Shown one piece after another: positions 9,819-18,424 of a stretch of DNA of 59,707 nucleotides (positions are counted from its first letter, which is position 1; each line of letters begins with the position of its first letter). The DNA is from Candidatus Eiseniibacteriota bacterium. GTDB lineage: Bacteria > Eisenbacteria > RBG-16-71-46. A program made the position numbers and the translations under genes. The notes below the pieces were generated by a model that ran no database searches, was not told the origin of the DNA, and was given only the letters and a program-made list of their open reading frames with translations. The stretch lies in NCBI GenBank assembly GCA_016710095.1, contig JADJLL010000050.1, positions 1 to 59,707 on the forward strand. The letters run 5' to 3'.

Positions 9819-10994
9819 CTACTTGTGCCTCTTCACCACCATCACCGTCACGTCGTCCTCGAAAGGCTTGCGCGGCGCGTGCTCGTCGAGACGGCGCATG
9901 AGGTCGTCCACGGCTTCCTTGGACGTCATCTTGCGCGTGTCCTTGAGCCACTTGCGCACCTTCGCCATGCCGAACTCCTCGCCCCACGTCGTGCCGCGCT
10001 CGACGACGCCGTCGCTGTAGAGCACGAGCGTCGCGCCGCGGTCCACGTGCGTGAAACCGAGCTTGTACGCCGCGGTCGGGTCGGGGCCGAGCACGATGCC
10101 GCCCACGGACAGCTCGTGGATGCCGCGATCGTCGAGAATGAGCGCGGGCGGATGCCCCGCGTTCACGTACGCGAAGTTCCCGTTGGACTCGAGCTCGCCG
10201 AACATCAGCGAGATGAAGCGCGACGTGAGGCCGCTGCGATGGATGACGCGGTTGAGCTTCTCGATCGCCGCGACGAGCTTGAGGTCGCGCTCGACGCCCA
10301 TGCGCAGGCCGACGGCCACGTCGCGCGCCTGCAGCGCCGCGGGCAGGCCGTGGCCCGAAGCGTCCGCGACCGCGAGGCCCATGGTGCCGGGCGCGACGGG
10401 CAGGAAGTCGTACAGGTCGCCGCCCACGCTCGAGGCCGGATAGCTCTCGGCGTGGATGTCGTAGCCCGCGAACTCGCACTTCGCCGGCGGCAGCAGGCTC
10501 ATCTGGATCGCGCGCGCCTGCTCGATGAGATCGTGCAGCTCGCTCTTCTCGAGGTGCTGGCGGATCGCGAACAGCAGCGCATTGAGCGCGGCCGCGAACT
10601 CGGCGCGCGAGGCGCCCTTCTCGAGCGCGCCGCGAGCGGGCCCGAACATCACGAGCAACGGTCCGTCCACGCCGCCCACGGCGAGCAGCCCCACGCGCTC
10701 CGACGACACGTCGCCGACCCACGGCAGTTCGCCGATGTGATCGTCGCCCGTGCTCGCGAAGCGGCGCGCGAGGTCGGCGCCCAGGTCGGCGCGCTTGGCG
10801 CCCCACGTCTTGGGCGCGCCGAAGCCGTCCTTCTTGCGCTCGTACAGGTGCACGGCCGTCACGCCGAGCGAGCCCTTCATGCCCTCGAGGAGGGCCGGGG
10901 CGATGCGCACCGCGAACGTTTCGCGCTTCTTCACCTTGCCGGCGGCGGCGAGGATCTTCTCGAGGCTGCGATAGAAACTCTTGGTCTGGATCAT
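9819..10994 (-). CDS. PP2C/SpoIIE-type serine phosphatase (RsbU-like)
   Basis: This 391-residue cytoplasmic protein has no membrane segment. Residues 1-165 look like a degenerate GAF-type sensor; residues 180-390 are the phosphatase domain. Metal-site motifs are visible: ASSVGGDLYDF, VADASGHGLPAAL, VLYSDGVVE and DDVTVMVVK. Such phosphatases usually dephosphorylate an anti-anti-sigma protein in partner-switching control; no STAS or anti-sigma gene is visible here. The ATG at 10994 overlaps the MBL gene's stop by 4 bp (ATGA), so the two are co-translated. Confidence 0.93.
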   Translation of the reverse strand: MIQTKSFYRSLEKILAAAGKVKKRETFAVRIAPALLEGMKGSLGVTAVHLYERKKDGFGAPKTWGAKRADLGADLARRFASTGDDHIGELPWVGDVSSERVGLLAVGGVDGPLLVMFGPARGALEKGASRAEFAAALNALLFAIRQHLEKSELHDLIEQARAIQMSLLPPAKCEFAGYDIHAESYPASSVGGDLYDFLPVAPGTMGLAVADASGHGLPAALQARDVAVGLRMGVERDLKLVAAIEKLNRVIHRSGLTSRFISLMFGELESNGNFAYVNAGHPPALILDDRGIHELSVGGIVLGPDPTAAYKLGFTHVDRGATLVLYSDGVVERGTTWGEEFGMAKVRKWLKDTRKMTSKEAVDDLMRRLDEHAPRKPFEDDVTVMVVKRHK

Positions 10995-11887
10995 GTCTCT
11001 TTCGTGCGGCTTTCCTGCCGCGTTTCGGACTGCTCGCGCAGCCCGTCGAACGCGAACTTCACGTTGGCGCGATGCACGTCATTCATGGAGTAGTCCGCAT
11101 CCTTGCCCACATAGCTCATCTTGGCCAGTCGGTCCTGAGTCTCTTCGAGCGACGCGCCCAGCGTGAACGCGTTGCCCACCTCGCTCTCGAGGTGCAGCAG
11201 GTAGTCGATGTCGCGCAGCAGGCGCTTGTACGAGTCCGTGCGGCCGCGCGCGATGCCGCCGTGGCCGGGCACGAGGTGCTTCACGTTCTCCTGCTCGAAC
11301 ACCCAGTGCAACGCCTGCATGCTGCGGCGGTACACCCACGGCGGTCCGTCGAGCCACGGGATCTCGATGTCCGAGAGCGTATCGCCCGCGACGAACAGCC
11401 CGATTTCGGGAAAGTAACAGGCGATCTGGCTCGGCGAGTGGCCGGGCACGTCGTACACGAGCACTTCGCGTCCGCCGATCCGCACGCCGATCGTGCCGCG
11501 CAGCGTGAGTGCGGGCGTGAACGCCTCGAACGGGCGCGTCCACGATTCGCCCTCGGACTCGACCCACTTCTTCGTGCTCGCCTCGATGTCCGCCGCGTCG
11601 CGTTCGATCTCGTCGCCGAACCCCACGTGGGCGATCGTCGCGGCGGCCGGGAACCACGGCTTGCCGAGCACGTGATCCCAGTGCGGGTGCGTGAAGACGA
11701 GCGTGGTGTTTTCGAAGCGCGGCGCCTGCCGCTCGACGAACGCCGCGATGTCGGACAGTTCCGAGGGCAGCACGCCCGGGTCGAACACGATCGCGTTCCC
11801 GTCGTGGATGACGACGGTCGAGTTCATCTGGCAGCAGCGGCTCTGGCGGACGAACACGCCGTCGCCGAGGTCGGTCCACGCGGACAT
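10991..11887 (-). CDS. MBL-fold metallo-hydrolase
   Basis: This 298-residue metallo-beta-lactamase-fold enzyme has the metal motif THPHWDH at about residue 67. Further ligand motifs are YDVPGHSPSQ (about residue 150), VAGDTLSD (about 170) and VPGHG (about 210). No signal peptide is present, so it is cytoplasmic. It is the first gene of a two-gene unit with the SpoIIE-type phosphatase. The exact substrate cannot be read from the sequence; glyoxalase II-like thioesters or lactones are typical. Confidence 0.93.
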   Translation of the reverse strand: MSAWTDLGDGVFVRQSRCCQMNSTVVIHDGNAIVFDPGVLPSELSDIAAFVERQAPRFENTTLVFTHPHWDHVLGKPWFPAAATIAHVGFGDEIERDAADIEASTKKWVESEGESWTRPFEAFTPALTLRGTIGVRIGGREVLVYDVPGHSPSQIACYFPEIGLFVAGDTLSDIEIPWLDGPPWVYRRSMQALHWVFEQENVKHLVPGHGGIARGRTDSYKRLLRDIDYLLHLESEVGNAFTLGASLEETQDRLAKMSYVGKDADYSMNDVHRANVKFAFDGLREQSETRQESRTKET

Positions 11888-12105
11888 GAGGGCAGCTTTC
11901 GGGAAGGGTTCCGAGGCGCGGCGCCGAGGGGGATGCGGCCTCCGCGAAGGGCAGGGCGAGCGGCAGAGTGGCGCAGTGGAGTGCCGGTCGCAACCCCGGA
12001 ACGCGAGTCGCCGCGGACCACCGCAGACCGTCGCGCGCCTCGTCGCCGACGTCCGAGACCGCGTGCTACCGGCCCTTCGTCCTGCGCTCGATGGCGCGCG
12101 CCGAC

Positions 12106-12135
12106 GGGACTACTGGTTCCGGAACCAGTAGTCCC
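12106..12135. repeat. Perfect 30-bp palindrome without loop
   Basis: GGGACTACTGGTTCC is followed directly by its exact reverse complement. A perfect uninterrupted palindrome of this length is unlikely by chance. The ACTGGTTCC core resembles the stem of the terminator at 37295-37337. It could be a dimeric protein-binding site or a cruciform-forming or terminator-derived element. Confidence 0.9.
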
Positions 12136-12197
12136 ATTGAATCGCGAGGGACTTGCGCGTTGCCGGTGCCACATTGCGGCGCGCGGACGCGAAAGCA

Positions 12198-12232
12198 ATC
12201 GCCCCGCCGGCCTTCGAGGCCCGCGGGGCGAT
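12198..12232 (-). terminator. Terminator of the thymidine kinase/BMP lipoprotein unit
   Basis: A 15-bp stem with one mismatch (12198-12212 with 12218-12232) lies just after the BMP stop codon. Read on the minus strand it is followed by ATTGCTTTCG, a poor U-tract. Confidence 0.7.
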
Positions 12233-12254
12233 CTGCGTCAGCGTGCGGCGGCGA

Positions 12255-13286
12255 TCAGTCCGTCGTGCTCGGCACCACGATCCGCCCCGCGATGATCTCC
12301 GCGGCCAGCGAGTCCACGCGCGCCTTCACGGCGTCGGGGATCAGCGCCTTGTTGTGGTCGTCGTACACCCACTTCACGCCGTCTTCCTTGAGGCCCAGGT
12401 GCTGCACGCCACCGACCAGCGTGCCCTGCTGCGTCGCGCGGATGGCTTCGAACACCGCCGTGTCCACGACCTTCACCATGGACGTCAGGATGAAGCCGGG
12501 CGCGTCCTCGTACTGGTCCTTGTCCACGCCGATCGCCAGCTTGTTCAGCTCGCGCGCGGCTTCGAACACGCCGAGGCCGGTCGAGCCGGAGGCGTGGTAG
12601 ATCACGTCGGCGCCGGCGTGGTACTCGGCGAGACCGAGTTCCTTGCCCTTCGTCGGGTCCTTGAACGCGGCGCCCGTGTTGCCCGCGTACTTCACGAGCA
12701 CTTCGACCTTCGGGTTCACGGCCTTCGCGCCGGCCACGTAGCCCGCCTGGAACTTGCGAATCAGCGGCACGTCCATGCCGCCGACGAAGCCGATCTTGCC
12801 GGTCTTCGACGTCATCGCCGCGAGCGCGCCCACGAGGAACGAGCCTTCCTCTTCCTTGAACGTCAGCGCGACCAGGTTGGGCGGCAGCGAGTCGCCCGTG
12901 ACCGTGAAGTCCACGCACGCGAACTTCTTGTCCGGGAATTCCTTCGCCAGCGCGCGGATGTCGTCCGAGAACAGGAAGCCGACGCCGAACATGATCTTCG
13001 CCGGGCCGGCCGCCAGCTGGCGCAGCTGCACCTCGCGGTCCGCGCCCTCGCTCGTCTCGAGCGTGGTGAAGTGGACGCCGAGTTCCTTCTGCGCGCGCTC
13101 GAGGCCCGCGTACGCGGCGTCGTTGAACGACTTGTCGCCACGGCCGCCGACGTCGAACACGAGTCCGACTTCGAGCGGGGCGTTGGCGTCGGCGGGCTTG
13201 TCAGCGGTCTTGCTTGCGCACCCGGCCAGGAGCAGAAGGCTTGCGGCGAGCGCCAGCGGTGCGGCGAGGAGTTTGCGGACGAGCAT
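12255..13286 (-). CDS. BMP-family nucleoside-binding lipoprotein
   Basis: This 343-residue substrate-binding lipoprotein has the signal sequence MLVRKLLAAPLALAASLLLL with lipobox LAGC. The mature part opens with VGLVFDVGGRGDKSFNDAAY, the ligand-binding hallmark of the BMP/Med/PnrA family. Later motifs are VGGMDVPLIRKFQAGYVAG and ADVIYHASGSTGLGVFEAA. It should deliver nucleosides to the importer encoded at 2757-6273, although 6 kb and four genes separate them. The first 86 bp lie inside the 3' end of thymidine kinase in another frame; GGGAG sits 6 bp before the ATG. Confidence 0.95.
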   Translation of the reverse strand: MLVRKLLAAPLALAASLLLLAGCASKTADKPADANAPLEVGLVFDVGGRGDKSFNDAAYAGLERAQKELGVHFTTLETSEGADREVQLRQLAAGPAKIMFGVGFLFSDDIRALAKEFPDKKFACVDFTVTGDSLPPNLVALTFKEEEGSFLVGALAAMTSKTGKIGFVGGMDVPLIRKFQAGYVAGAKAVNPKVEVLVKYAGNTGAAFKDPTKGKELGLAEYHAGADVIYHASGSTGLGVFEAARELNKLAIGVDKDQYEDAPGFILTSMVKVVDTAVFEAIRATQQGTLVGGVQHLGLKEDGVKWVYDDHNKALIPDAVKARVDSLAAEIIAGRIVVPSTTD

Positions 13287-13896
13287 CGGTTTCTCCCGTG
13301 AACTCGTGGATCGGCGCCATGGCCTGTGCCCGGCGGCCGAGGTCGTAGCAGCGGCGGCAGCGCGCTTCGTAGAGATCGGCGCCGCCCACCACCACGCGGC
13401 CGCCCTTGGCGACCTTGCGGTAGGTGCGGTTGGCCGGCGAGCCGCACACCATGCAGATGGCGAGCGTCTTGGTGATGTACTCGGCGATGGCCAGCAGCTG
13501 CGGCATGGGCTCGAACGGCTGGCCCATGTAGTCCTGATCGAGGCCGGCCACGATGACGCGCTTGCCCTGCCGCGCCAGTCGCTCGACCACGTCGAGCAGT
13601 GCCGGCCCGAGGAACTGGCCTTCGTCGATGCCGATGACCTGCGCCTCGTGCGCCCAGCGCAGGATTTCCTTCGCGGTCTTCACGGACCGGGAGGGAATGC
13701 GCAGATCGCTGTGCGAGACGATGTGGTCCTTGGCGTAGCGGTCGTCGATGATGGGCTTGAAGATCTCGACGCGTTGGCGGGCAATCTGGGCACGGCGGAG
13801 TCGCCGGATCAGCTCCTCCGTCTTGCCGCTGTACATGCTGCCGACGACGACTTCGATCCAGCCGGAACCTGAGCGTGGCGGAATGTGTTCATCCAT
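13201..13896 (-). CDS. tdk: Thymidine kinase
   Basis: This type II thymidine kinase of 231 residues phosphorylates thymidine with ATP in salvage. The P-loop is VVVGSMYSGKTEELIRR (about residue 16). Walker B/base-recognition motifs are VIGIDEGQF and VIVAGLDQDYMGQPF. The zinc site is formed by CMVCG and CRRCY. Known members are about 190-205 residues; here a basic Pro/Arg-rich tail of about 40 residues follows CRRCY and overlaps the BMP gene by 86 bp. Either the tail is real or an indel hides an earlier stop. It is probably co-transcribed with the BMP gene, a sensible salvage pairing. Confidence 0.97.
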   Translation of the reverse strand: MDEHIPPRSGSGWIEVVVGSMYSGKTEELIRRLRRAQIARQRVEIFKPIIDDRYAKDHIVSHSDLRIPSRSVKTAKEILRWAHEAQVIGIDEGQFLGPALLDVVERLARQGKRVIVAGLDQDYMGQPFEPMPQLLAIAEYITKTLAICMVCGSPANRTYRKVAKGGRVVVGGADLYEARCRRCYDLGRRAQAMAPIHEFTGETDARPQTPRRTAGARRKPSAPGRVRKQDR

Positions 13897-14017
13897 GGTG
13901 GGCGCAGGCCAGGTGGCCCCGCGGAAGGTGTCAATCGCGCCGCCGTCGCCGCGACCGGGAACGCACGCCCGTCTCGTTCGTCCATTCCGCCGACCGGTCA
14001 CCGGAGGAGGTCCCACC

Positions 14018-14750
14018 ATGCATCGCATCGCCCGACGACTCGCCCTGCTCGCATTCGCCGCGCTCGCGCTCTCCGCGGCGCAGGCGGCGCGCCCGCTGTT
14101 CGCGCGTGCCGCGGACCTCTCCACGCCGGACCGCGCGCTCGAGGGGATCTGGCGGTTCGACGCGAAGCACTCCGACGACCCGGCCAAGGCGATGCCGCGC
14201 GGCGGCCCGGGCGGCGGCCCCGGCGGCGGTCCCGGCGGACGTGGCGGTCCGGGCGGACGCGGCCCGGGCGGCGGCATGGGCGGCCCGCCGATGGGCGGCG
14301 GTCCCGGTGGCGGCGGTCCCGGCGGCATGGGCGGCCCGCCCGACCGTGACGGCACGAGCGAACAGGGCGAGAACGGCGAGGGCCCCGGCGGCGAGCGCCG
14401 CGAGGACCCGATGCGCCGGATCATGCACCCGGGCGCCCAGCTCGTGATCTTCGTGCTGTCCGAGAACGTCGAGATCACCGAGGACGAGCGGCCCGCGCTC
14501 ACGTTCGCGCTGCAGGACTCGCTCGACGCGCACGGCCGCGTGCAGGAACTGCCCGGCCCGGTGGCGCGCTGGAAGAACGGCTCGCTCGTGACCACGCTGC
14601 CGCTCGGCCGCTCGGGCGCGCTCGTGGAGACGTACGAGTTCTCCGCCGACGGCCGCACGCTGACCGTGCGGGCGAAGGCCACGGGCGGCCCGAAGGGCGC
14701 CCCGGCGATCGAAGCTCAAGCGCGTCTACCAGCGCTACGACGGCGAGTAG
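14018..14750 (+). CDS. Secreted Gly/Pro-rich protein (1-nt frameshift near 14715)
   Basis: ATG 14018 follows a strong GGAGGAGG. The signal peptide ends near AQAARPLFARA. Residues 65-110 are an array of GGP/GGPGG repeats. A conserved-looking domain follows (AQLVIFVLSENVEITEDERP, then GRSGALVETYEFSADGRTLTV). Near 14715 one extra base shifts the frame; the correct tail reads KRVYQRYDGE then TAG at 14748-14750, directly before a terminator. Without the correction the frame runs on falsely for about 2 kb. The function is unknown; the domain looks like an extracytoplasmic beta-rich binding module. Confidence 0.7.
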
Positions 14751-14766
14751 CGCTTCGCACCCTGCC

Positions 14767-14815
14767 GCCCCCGCTCGACCGTGCCCCGGCACGATCGAGC
14801 GGGGGCGATTTTTTT
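14767..14815 (+). terminator. Strong intrinsic terminator
   Basis: A 19-bp stem (14767-14785 with 14788-14806, one G-U-type mismatch) is followed by GA and seven T. It ends the Gly-rich protein gene and confirms the corrected stop at 14750. Confidence 0.92.
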
Positions 14816-14888
14816 CATGTGATGCCCAGGCCGCGCGTGCGACATATTCTGCGGACAGTCCCGATGGTTCCCTCGGCCGGAGGCCCCG

Positions 14889-16643
14889 ATGCGCCGCTCG
14901 CACCTCGCTGGATTCGCCGTCACCGTCGCATGGTCGCTGCTCTCGTTCGCCGCCACCGCCCTCGCGCAGTCCACGACGGGACTGGTGCCGCTCACCGACA
15001 TGGGAGCGGGCACCTACCTCGGGTACTCCGGTGGCCTGTACGGCGGCGGCAGCAACGTGCCGCCGGCCGCGCACCTGACGGCCGCGCTCGCCAAGGCCGC
15101 CGAGATCGTCCCGCGCGACGCCGCGGGCGCCCCGAACGCGAACGGCTGGATCGGGATGATCGCCGTGGGCATGTCGAACACGACGCACGAGTTCGGCGCG
15201 TTCGAGCGCAACGCGGACACCGACACCACGCGCAACGCGCGCGTCGTGCTGATCGACACGGGCTTCGGCGGCATGTCGGCCGACGTGATCGCGAACCCGC
15301 TCGCGCCCTACTGGACCACGATGAACCAGCGCATCACGGCGATGGGGCTCACGGCGGCGCAGGTGCAGGTCGCGTGGCTCAAGGAAGCGATCCCGGGACC
15401 GGCGAACGACTTTCCCGTGCACGCGCTCGCGCTGCGCGATTCGATCGCGCACGTCGTGCGCAACCTCCACGACAAGTTTCCCAACCTGAAGATCGTGTAT
15501 CTCTCGAGCCGCATCTACGGCGGCTACCAGCTGCAGGGCGGCACGAGTCCCGAGCCGCAGGCGTTCGAGTCGGGCTACTCCGTGCGCTGGTTGATCGAGC
15601 AGCAGATCGCAGGCGACCCGCTGCTCAATCACGACGCGGCCGCGGGCCCGGTGCGCGCGCCGCTGCTGCTGTGGGGCCCGTACCTGTGGGCGAACGGCAC
15701 GTCGCCGCGCGCCGACGGGCTCACGTGGCCGATCACCGACATCGAGACGGATCGCGTCCATCCGGCGCCGTCCGGCGAGCAGAAGGTCGCGGGACTGCTG
15801 AGCGCGTTCTTCGCATCGGACGTCACCGCGGCGTCGTGGTGGCCGGCGCAGCCGGGCGCACGGCTGCGCGTGTTCGACGCGACCGACGACGCGCACGTGA
15901 GCGCGGCGTTCCCGTCGACCAACTACGGCGCCTCGACGTTGCTCTACGCGTCGCAGGGCACGGACGTGCGCGCGATCCACCTGAAGTTCGACACGCACGG
16001 CGTGCTCGCCGACTCCGTGCTGCTCGCCAAGCTCAGCCTGCGCGTGCTCACGATCGGAGGCGGTCAGTTGCGCCGCCTCGACGACTGGTCGTGGAACGAG
16101 GGCAGCGTCACTTCGGCGACCGCTCCAACGCTGGGCCCGCTGCTCATGAGCCTGCCGCAGTCCTCGCGCGACGGCACGTGGGGCGCGAACGTCACCACCA
16201 CGGTCCGCGCGGACTCCGTGGGCACCGTAGGCTTCACGCTCACGACTCCCTCGATCAATCCGACCGACTACTGGAGCAAGGAAGGCGGCCACGCGCCGCG
16301 CCTCGTGCTCGTCGTCACGACGCCGCCGGTCGCGGGAGTGACACCGGGCGGCGCGACGGCGGCACGCCCGCGCCTGGGCTTCGCGTCGGCGCATCCGGCG
16401 GCTTCGCGGCTCGCGATCGCGTTCGAGCTGCCGCGCGCGGGCGAGGCGCGGCTCGCGCTGTACGGCGTCGACGGCAGGCTCGTGCGGACGCTCGCGCAGG
16501 GCGTGCGAGCCGCCGGACGTCACGAAATCGTGTGGGACGGCCGCGACGATCGGGGGGCGACGGCGCCGCCCGGCATCTACTTCGCGCGGCTTTCGGCGGG
16601 AAACACGCACGAGTCGAAGCGCGTGGTGATGCTCGGGCTCTGA
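14889..16643 (+). CDS. Secreted SGNH-like hydrolase with DNRLRE-type and FlgD-like C-terminal domains
   Basis: This 584-residue exported protein has a signal peptide ending in ATALAQ. Residues 30-315 look like a degenerate SGNH/GDSL hydrolase region: NGWIGMIAVGMSNTTHEF, IVYLSSRIYGG, and a late TDIETDRVHPAPSGEQK that fits the family's D-x-x-H block. Residues 325-480 resemble the DNRLRE/CBM96-like beta-sandwich (FPSTNYGASTLLYAS, then AIHLKFDT). The last 85 residues are the FlgD/Ig-like sorting domain (LYGVDGRLVRTLAQG, IVWDGRDDRGATAPPGIYFA). It is probably surface-bound or released, acting on carbohydrate esters. A clean RBS is not obvious. Confidence 0.9.
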   Translation: MRRSHLAGFAVTVAWSLLSFAATALAQSTTGLVPLTDMGAGTYLGYSGGLYGGGSNVPPAAHLTAALAKAAEIVPRDAAGAPNANGWIGMIAVGMSNTTHEFGAFERNADTDTTRNARVVLIDTGFGGMSADVIANPLAPYWTTMNQRITAMGLTAAQVQVAWLKEAIPGPANDFPVHALALRDSIAHVVRNLHDKFPNLKIVYLSSRIYGGYQLQGGTSPEPQAFESGYSVRWLIEQQIAGDPLLNHDAAAGPVRAPLLLWGPYLWANGTSPRADGLTWPITDIETDRVHPAPSGEQKVAGLLSAFFASDVTAASWWPAQPGARLRVFDATDDAHVSAAFPSTNYGASTLLYASQGTDVRAIHLKFDTHGVLADSVLLAKLSLRVLTIGGGQLRRLDDWSWNEGSVTSATAPTLGPLLMSLPQSSRDGTWGANVTTTVRADSVGTVGFTLTTPSINPTDYWSKEGGHAPRLVLVVTTPPVAGVTPGGATAARPRLGFASAHPAASRLAIAFELPRAGEARLALYGVDGRLVRTLAQGVRAAGRHEIVWDGRDDRGATAPPGIYFARLSAGNTHESKRVVMLGL

Positions 16644-16770
16644 GCCGCGCCCCGCGAGGGAGGGAAGTCGAGAGGGCGAACGGCGCGAGAACGCGCTGCG
16701 GGAGTAAGCTGCGCCTGCCGATTCCTCGGGCAGGAACCCCCTTCGACTTCCCTTCGCGCAGGAGAGCGCC

Positions 16771-17040
16771 ATGAGCGACCCCGCGATCACCTATCTGTTG
16801 AAGCAGCTCCATCACAAGCTCGAGCTCACGCCGGAAGTCAGCGAGAAGGATCGCGAGCTGCTCCGTCAGCTCGCCGCCGACATCGACGGCGTGCTCGCGG
16901 ACGGCAAGGTCCCCGCGGCGCACCAGCCGCCGCTGCTCGCGCGGCTGCAGGACGCGATCACGCAGCTCGAAGCCGAACACCCCGACGTCACCGCGATGCT
17001 CGACGGCGTGAGCCGCAAGCTCTCGGACATGGGCATCTGA
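16771..17040 (+). CDS. DUF4404-like small helical protein
   Basis: This 89-residue soluble protein (MSDPAITYLLKQLHHKLELT...) is made of long amphipathic helices with few Cys or aromatic residues. GGAGAGCGCC precedes the ATG. It resembles the DUF4404 family, whose members are small acidic helical proteins of unknown role. It stands alone between the SGNH-like gene and a strong terminator. Confidence 0.85.
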   Translation: MSDPAITYLLKQLHHKLELTPEVSEKDRELLRQLAADIDGVLADGKVPAAHQPPLLARLQDAITQLEAEHPDVTAMLDGVSRKLSDMGI

Positions 17041-17047
17041 AACGCGA

Positions 17048-17080
17048 ACGGCCGCTCCCGAAGGAGCGGCCGTCCTGCTT
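17048..17080. terminator. Bidirectional terminator
   Basis: A perfect 11-bp stem (17048-17058 with 17063-17073) has a CGAA tetraloop, followed by CCTGCTTT. It sits 8 bp after the DUF4404 stop and 35 bp beyond the convergent VOC gene, so it can serve both. Confidence 0.85.
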
Positions 17081-17115
17081 TCCTGCCGCGACGAGCGATC
17101 CGCCGCGACCGCGTT

Positions 17116-17895
17116 TCAGCGCGAGCGTGAGACCAGCGAGAACATCGCGCCACGCGGGTCCATGCAGTTGGCGATGAAGCTTCCTCCGGGCACCTCGTGC
17201 GGGCCGTTCAGCAACTGGCCGCCGCGCGCCTTCACGCGTTCGATCGCCGCGTCGAGCGTCGGCACCGTGAAGTAGTACGCCCAGAACGCGCTCGGGAAGT
17301 GCGCCGGCTTGGTCATCATGCCGCCCACCGGCGCGCCGCCGGTCGCGAACGTCTGGTAGACGCCCATCGGGCCCATGTCGACGGCCATGTCCTTCGTCCA
17401 GCCGAACAGTTCCGAGTAGAACGTCCACGCCTCGTCGGCGTTGCCCGCGTGCAGTTCGCGCCAGCCCACGTGCCCCGGAGCGTCGGGCGCGATCTCGGGC
17501 AGCGGCTCCTTGCTGATCGGCGTCATGATCTGGAAGGCGGCGCCGTGCGGATCGGCCACGACCGCGAACCGTCCGACGGTCGGGATGTCCTCGGGCGCGC
17601 GGTGCACCACACCGCCCGCGGCCTTCAGCCTCTCGATCATCGCGTCCACGTCCGCGACGCCGATGTAGCCGATCCAGCATTCCGGGACGCCCGCGGCACA
17701 CATCTCGGGCGACAGCTGCAGTACGCCGCCGGCGTTCACGCCGCCGGACGAAAGAAGCGTGTACGGCACGCCGGACGACGGCATCGCCGCCGCGGTCCAA
17801 CCGACGACGTGCGAGTAGAACTCGATCGCCGCGGCGCTGTCGGCCGTCATGAGTTCGTACCAGATGAAGATGCCCGCGGGACGGGTCGTGCTCAT
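17116..17895 (-). CDS. VOC family protein (two glyoxalase-like domains)
   Basis: This 259-residue cytoplasmic protein is built of two vicinal-oxygen-chelate modules. Module one starts at FIWYELMTADSAAAIEFYSHVVGW and ends at ADPHGAAFQIM. Module two starts at HVGWRELHAGNADEAWTFYSELFGW and ends at DPRGAMFSLV. Close relatives are annotated as glyoxalase/bleomycin-resistance-like or 27 kDa antigen Cfp30B-like proteins. It is the third gene of the TetR/SRPBCC/VOC unit, 68 bp after the SRPBCC stop. The substrate is unknown; a small electrophile or drug is likely given the regulator. Confidence 0.93.
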   Translation of the reverse strand: MSTTRPAGIFIWYELMTADSAAAIEFYSHVVGWTAAAMPSSGVPYTLLSSGGVNAGGVLQLSPEMCAAGVPECWIGYIGVADVDAMIERLKAAGGVVHRAPEDIPTVGRFAVVADPHGAAFQIMTPISKEPLPEIAPDAPGHVGWRELHAGNADEAWTFYSELFGWTKDMAVDMGPMGVYQTFATGGAPVGGMMTKPAHFPSAFWAYYFTVPTLDAAIERVKARGGQLLNGPHEVPGGSFIANCMDPRGAMFSLVSRSR

Positions 17896-17963
17896 GCGTG
17901 ACTCCAGGGGTTCGAGGTGAGGGGCGGGATTTCGGCGCGGGGAGCGCGGGAGATGGCGCGGAA

Positions 17964-18422
17964 CTACGCGCCGTCCGGAATCTCGGGCTCGACGAGGTTC
18001 GCGAGCATCGCGAGCGACTCCTGCCAGCCGAGGTAGCAGAACTCGACGGGGATCACGGCGGGAATGCCTTCCTGCACGATCTCGAGCTCGGTGCCGCACA
18101 GCACCTTCTTCAGCTTCACGGTCACGTTCATCTGGCCGGGCAGGTTCGGGTCGTCGAACTGGTCGTTGTAGCGGAGGAGTTCGCCGGGAACGAGTTCGAG
18201 GTACGTGCCGCCGAACGACATCGACTTGCCCGTGCCGAAGTTCGTGAACGACATCTTGAACGTGCCGCCCACGCGCGCATCACAGTGGTGCGACTTCGCC
18301 GTGAAGCCGTACGGCGGAAGCCACTTCACCTGCGCGTCGGGATCGAGGAACGCGCGGTAGACGCGATCGGGGGGACAGCGCAGCACGCGGTGCAGCCGCA
18401 CGGTTCCGGTGGTCTCGGACAT
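17964..18422 (-). CDS. SRPBCC (AHSA1-like) family protein
   Basis: This 152-residue START/Bet v1-fold protein has the AHSA1 signature near the N-terminus (VLRCPPDRVYRAFLDPDAQVKWLPP) and the C-terminal GWQESLAMLANLVEPEI. The family binds hydrophobic ligands; many bacterial members are stand-alone proteins in stress or xenobiotic operons. The ATG lies 2 bp after the TetR stop, so it is coupled to the regulator. Confidence 0.93.
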   Translation of the reverse strand: MSETTGTVRLHRVLRCPPDRVYRAFLDPDAQVKWLPPYGFTAKSHHCDARVGGTFKMSFTNFGTGKSMSFGGTYLELVPGELLRYNDQFDDPNLPGQMNVTVKLKKVLCGTELEIVQEGIPAVIPVEFCYLGWQESLAMLANLVEPEIPDGA

Positions 18423-18424
18423 GG

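Larger units (their letters stand above)
11888..12254. other. Intergenic stretch without a gene
   Basis: This 367-bp gap lies between the start of the MBL gene and the end of the BMP lipoprotein gene. It holds the 30-bp palindrome at 12106-12135 and the terminator at 12198-12232. Short frames here have no recognisable content. Confidence 0.6.

Noticed and set aside
14200..14345. GGC-rich repeated DNA as a satellite or CRISPR fragment.
   Set aside because: It encodes a Gly/Pro-rich linker in frame within a secreted protein gene.
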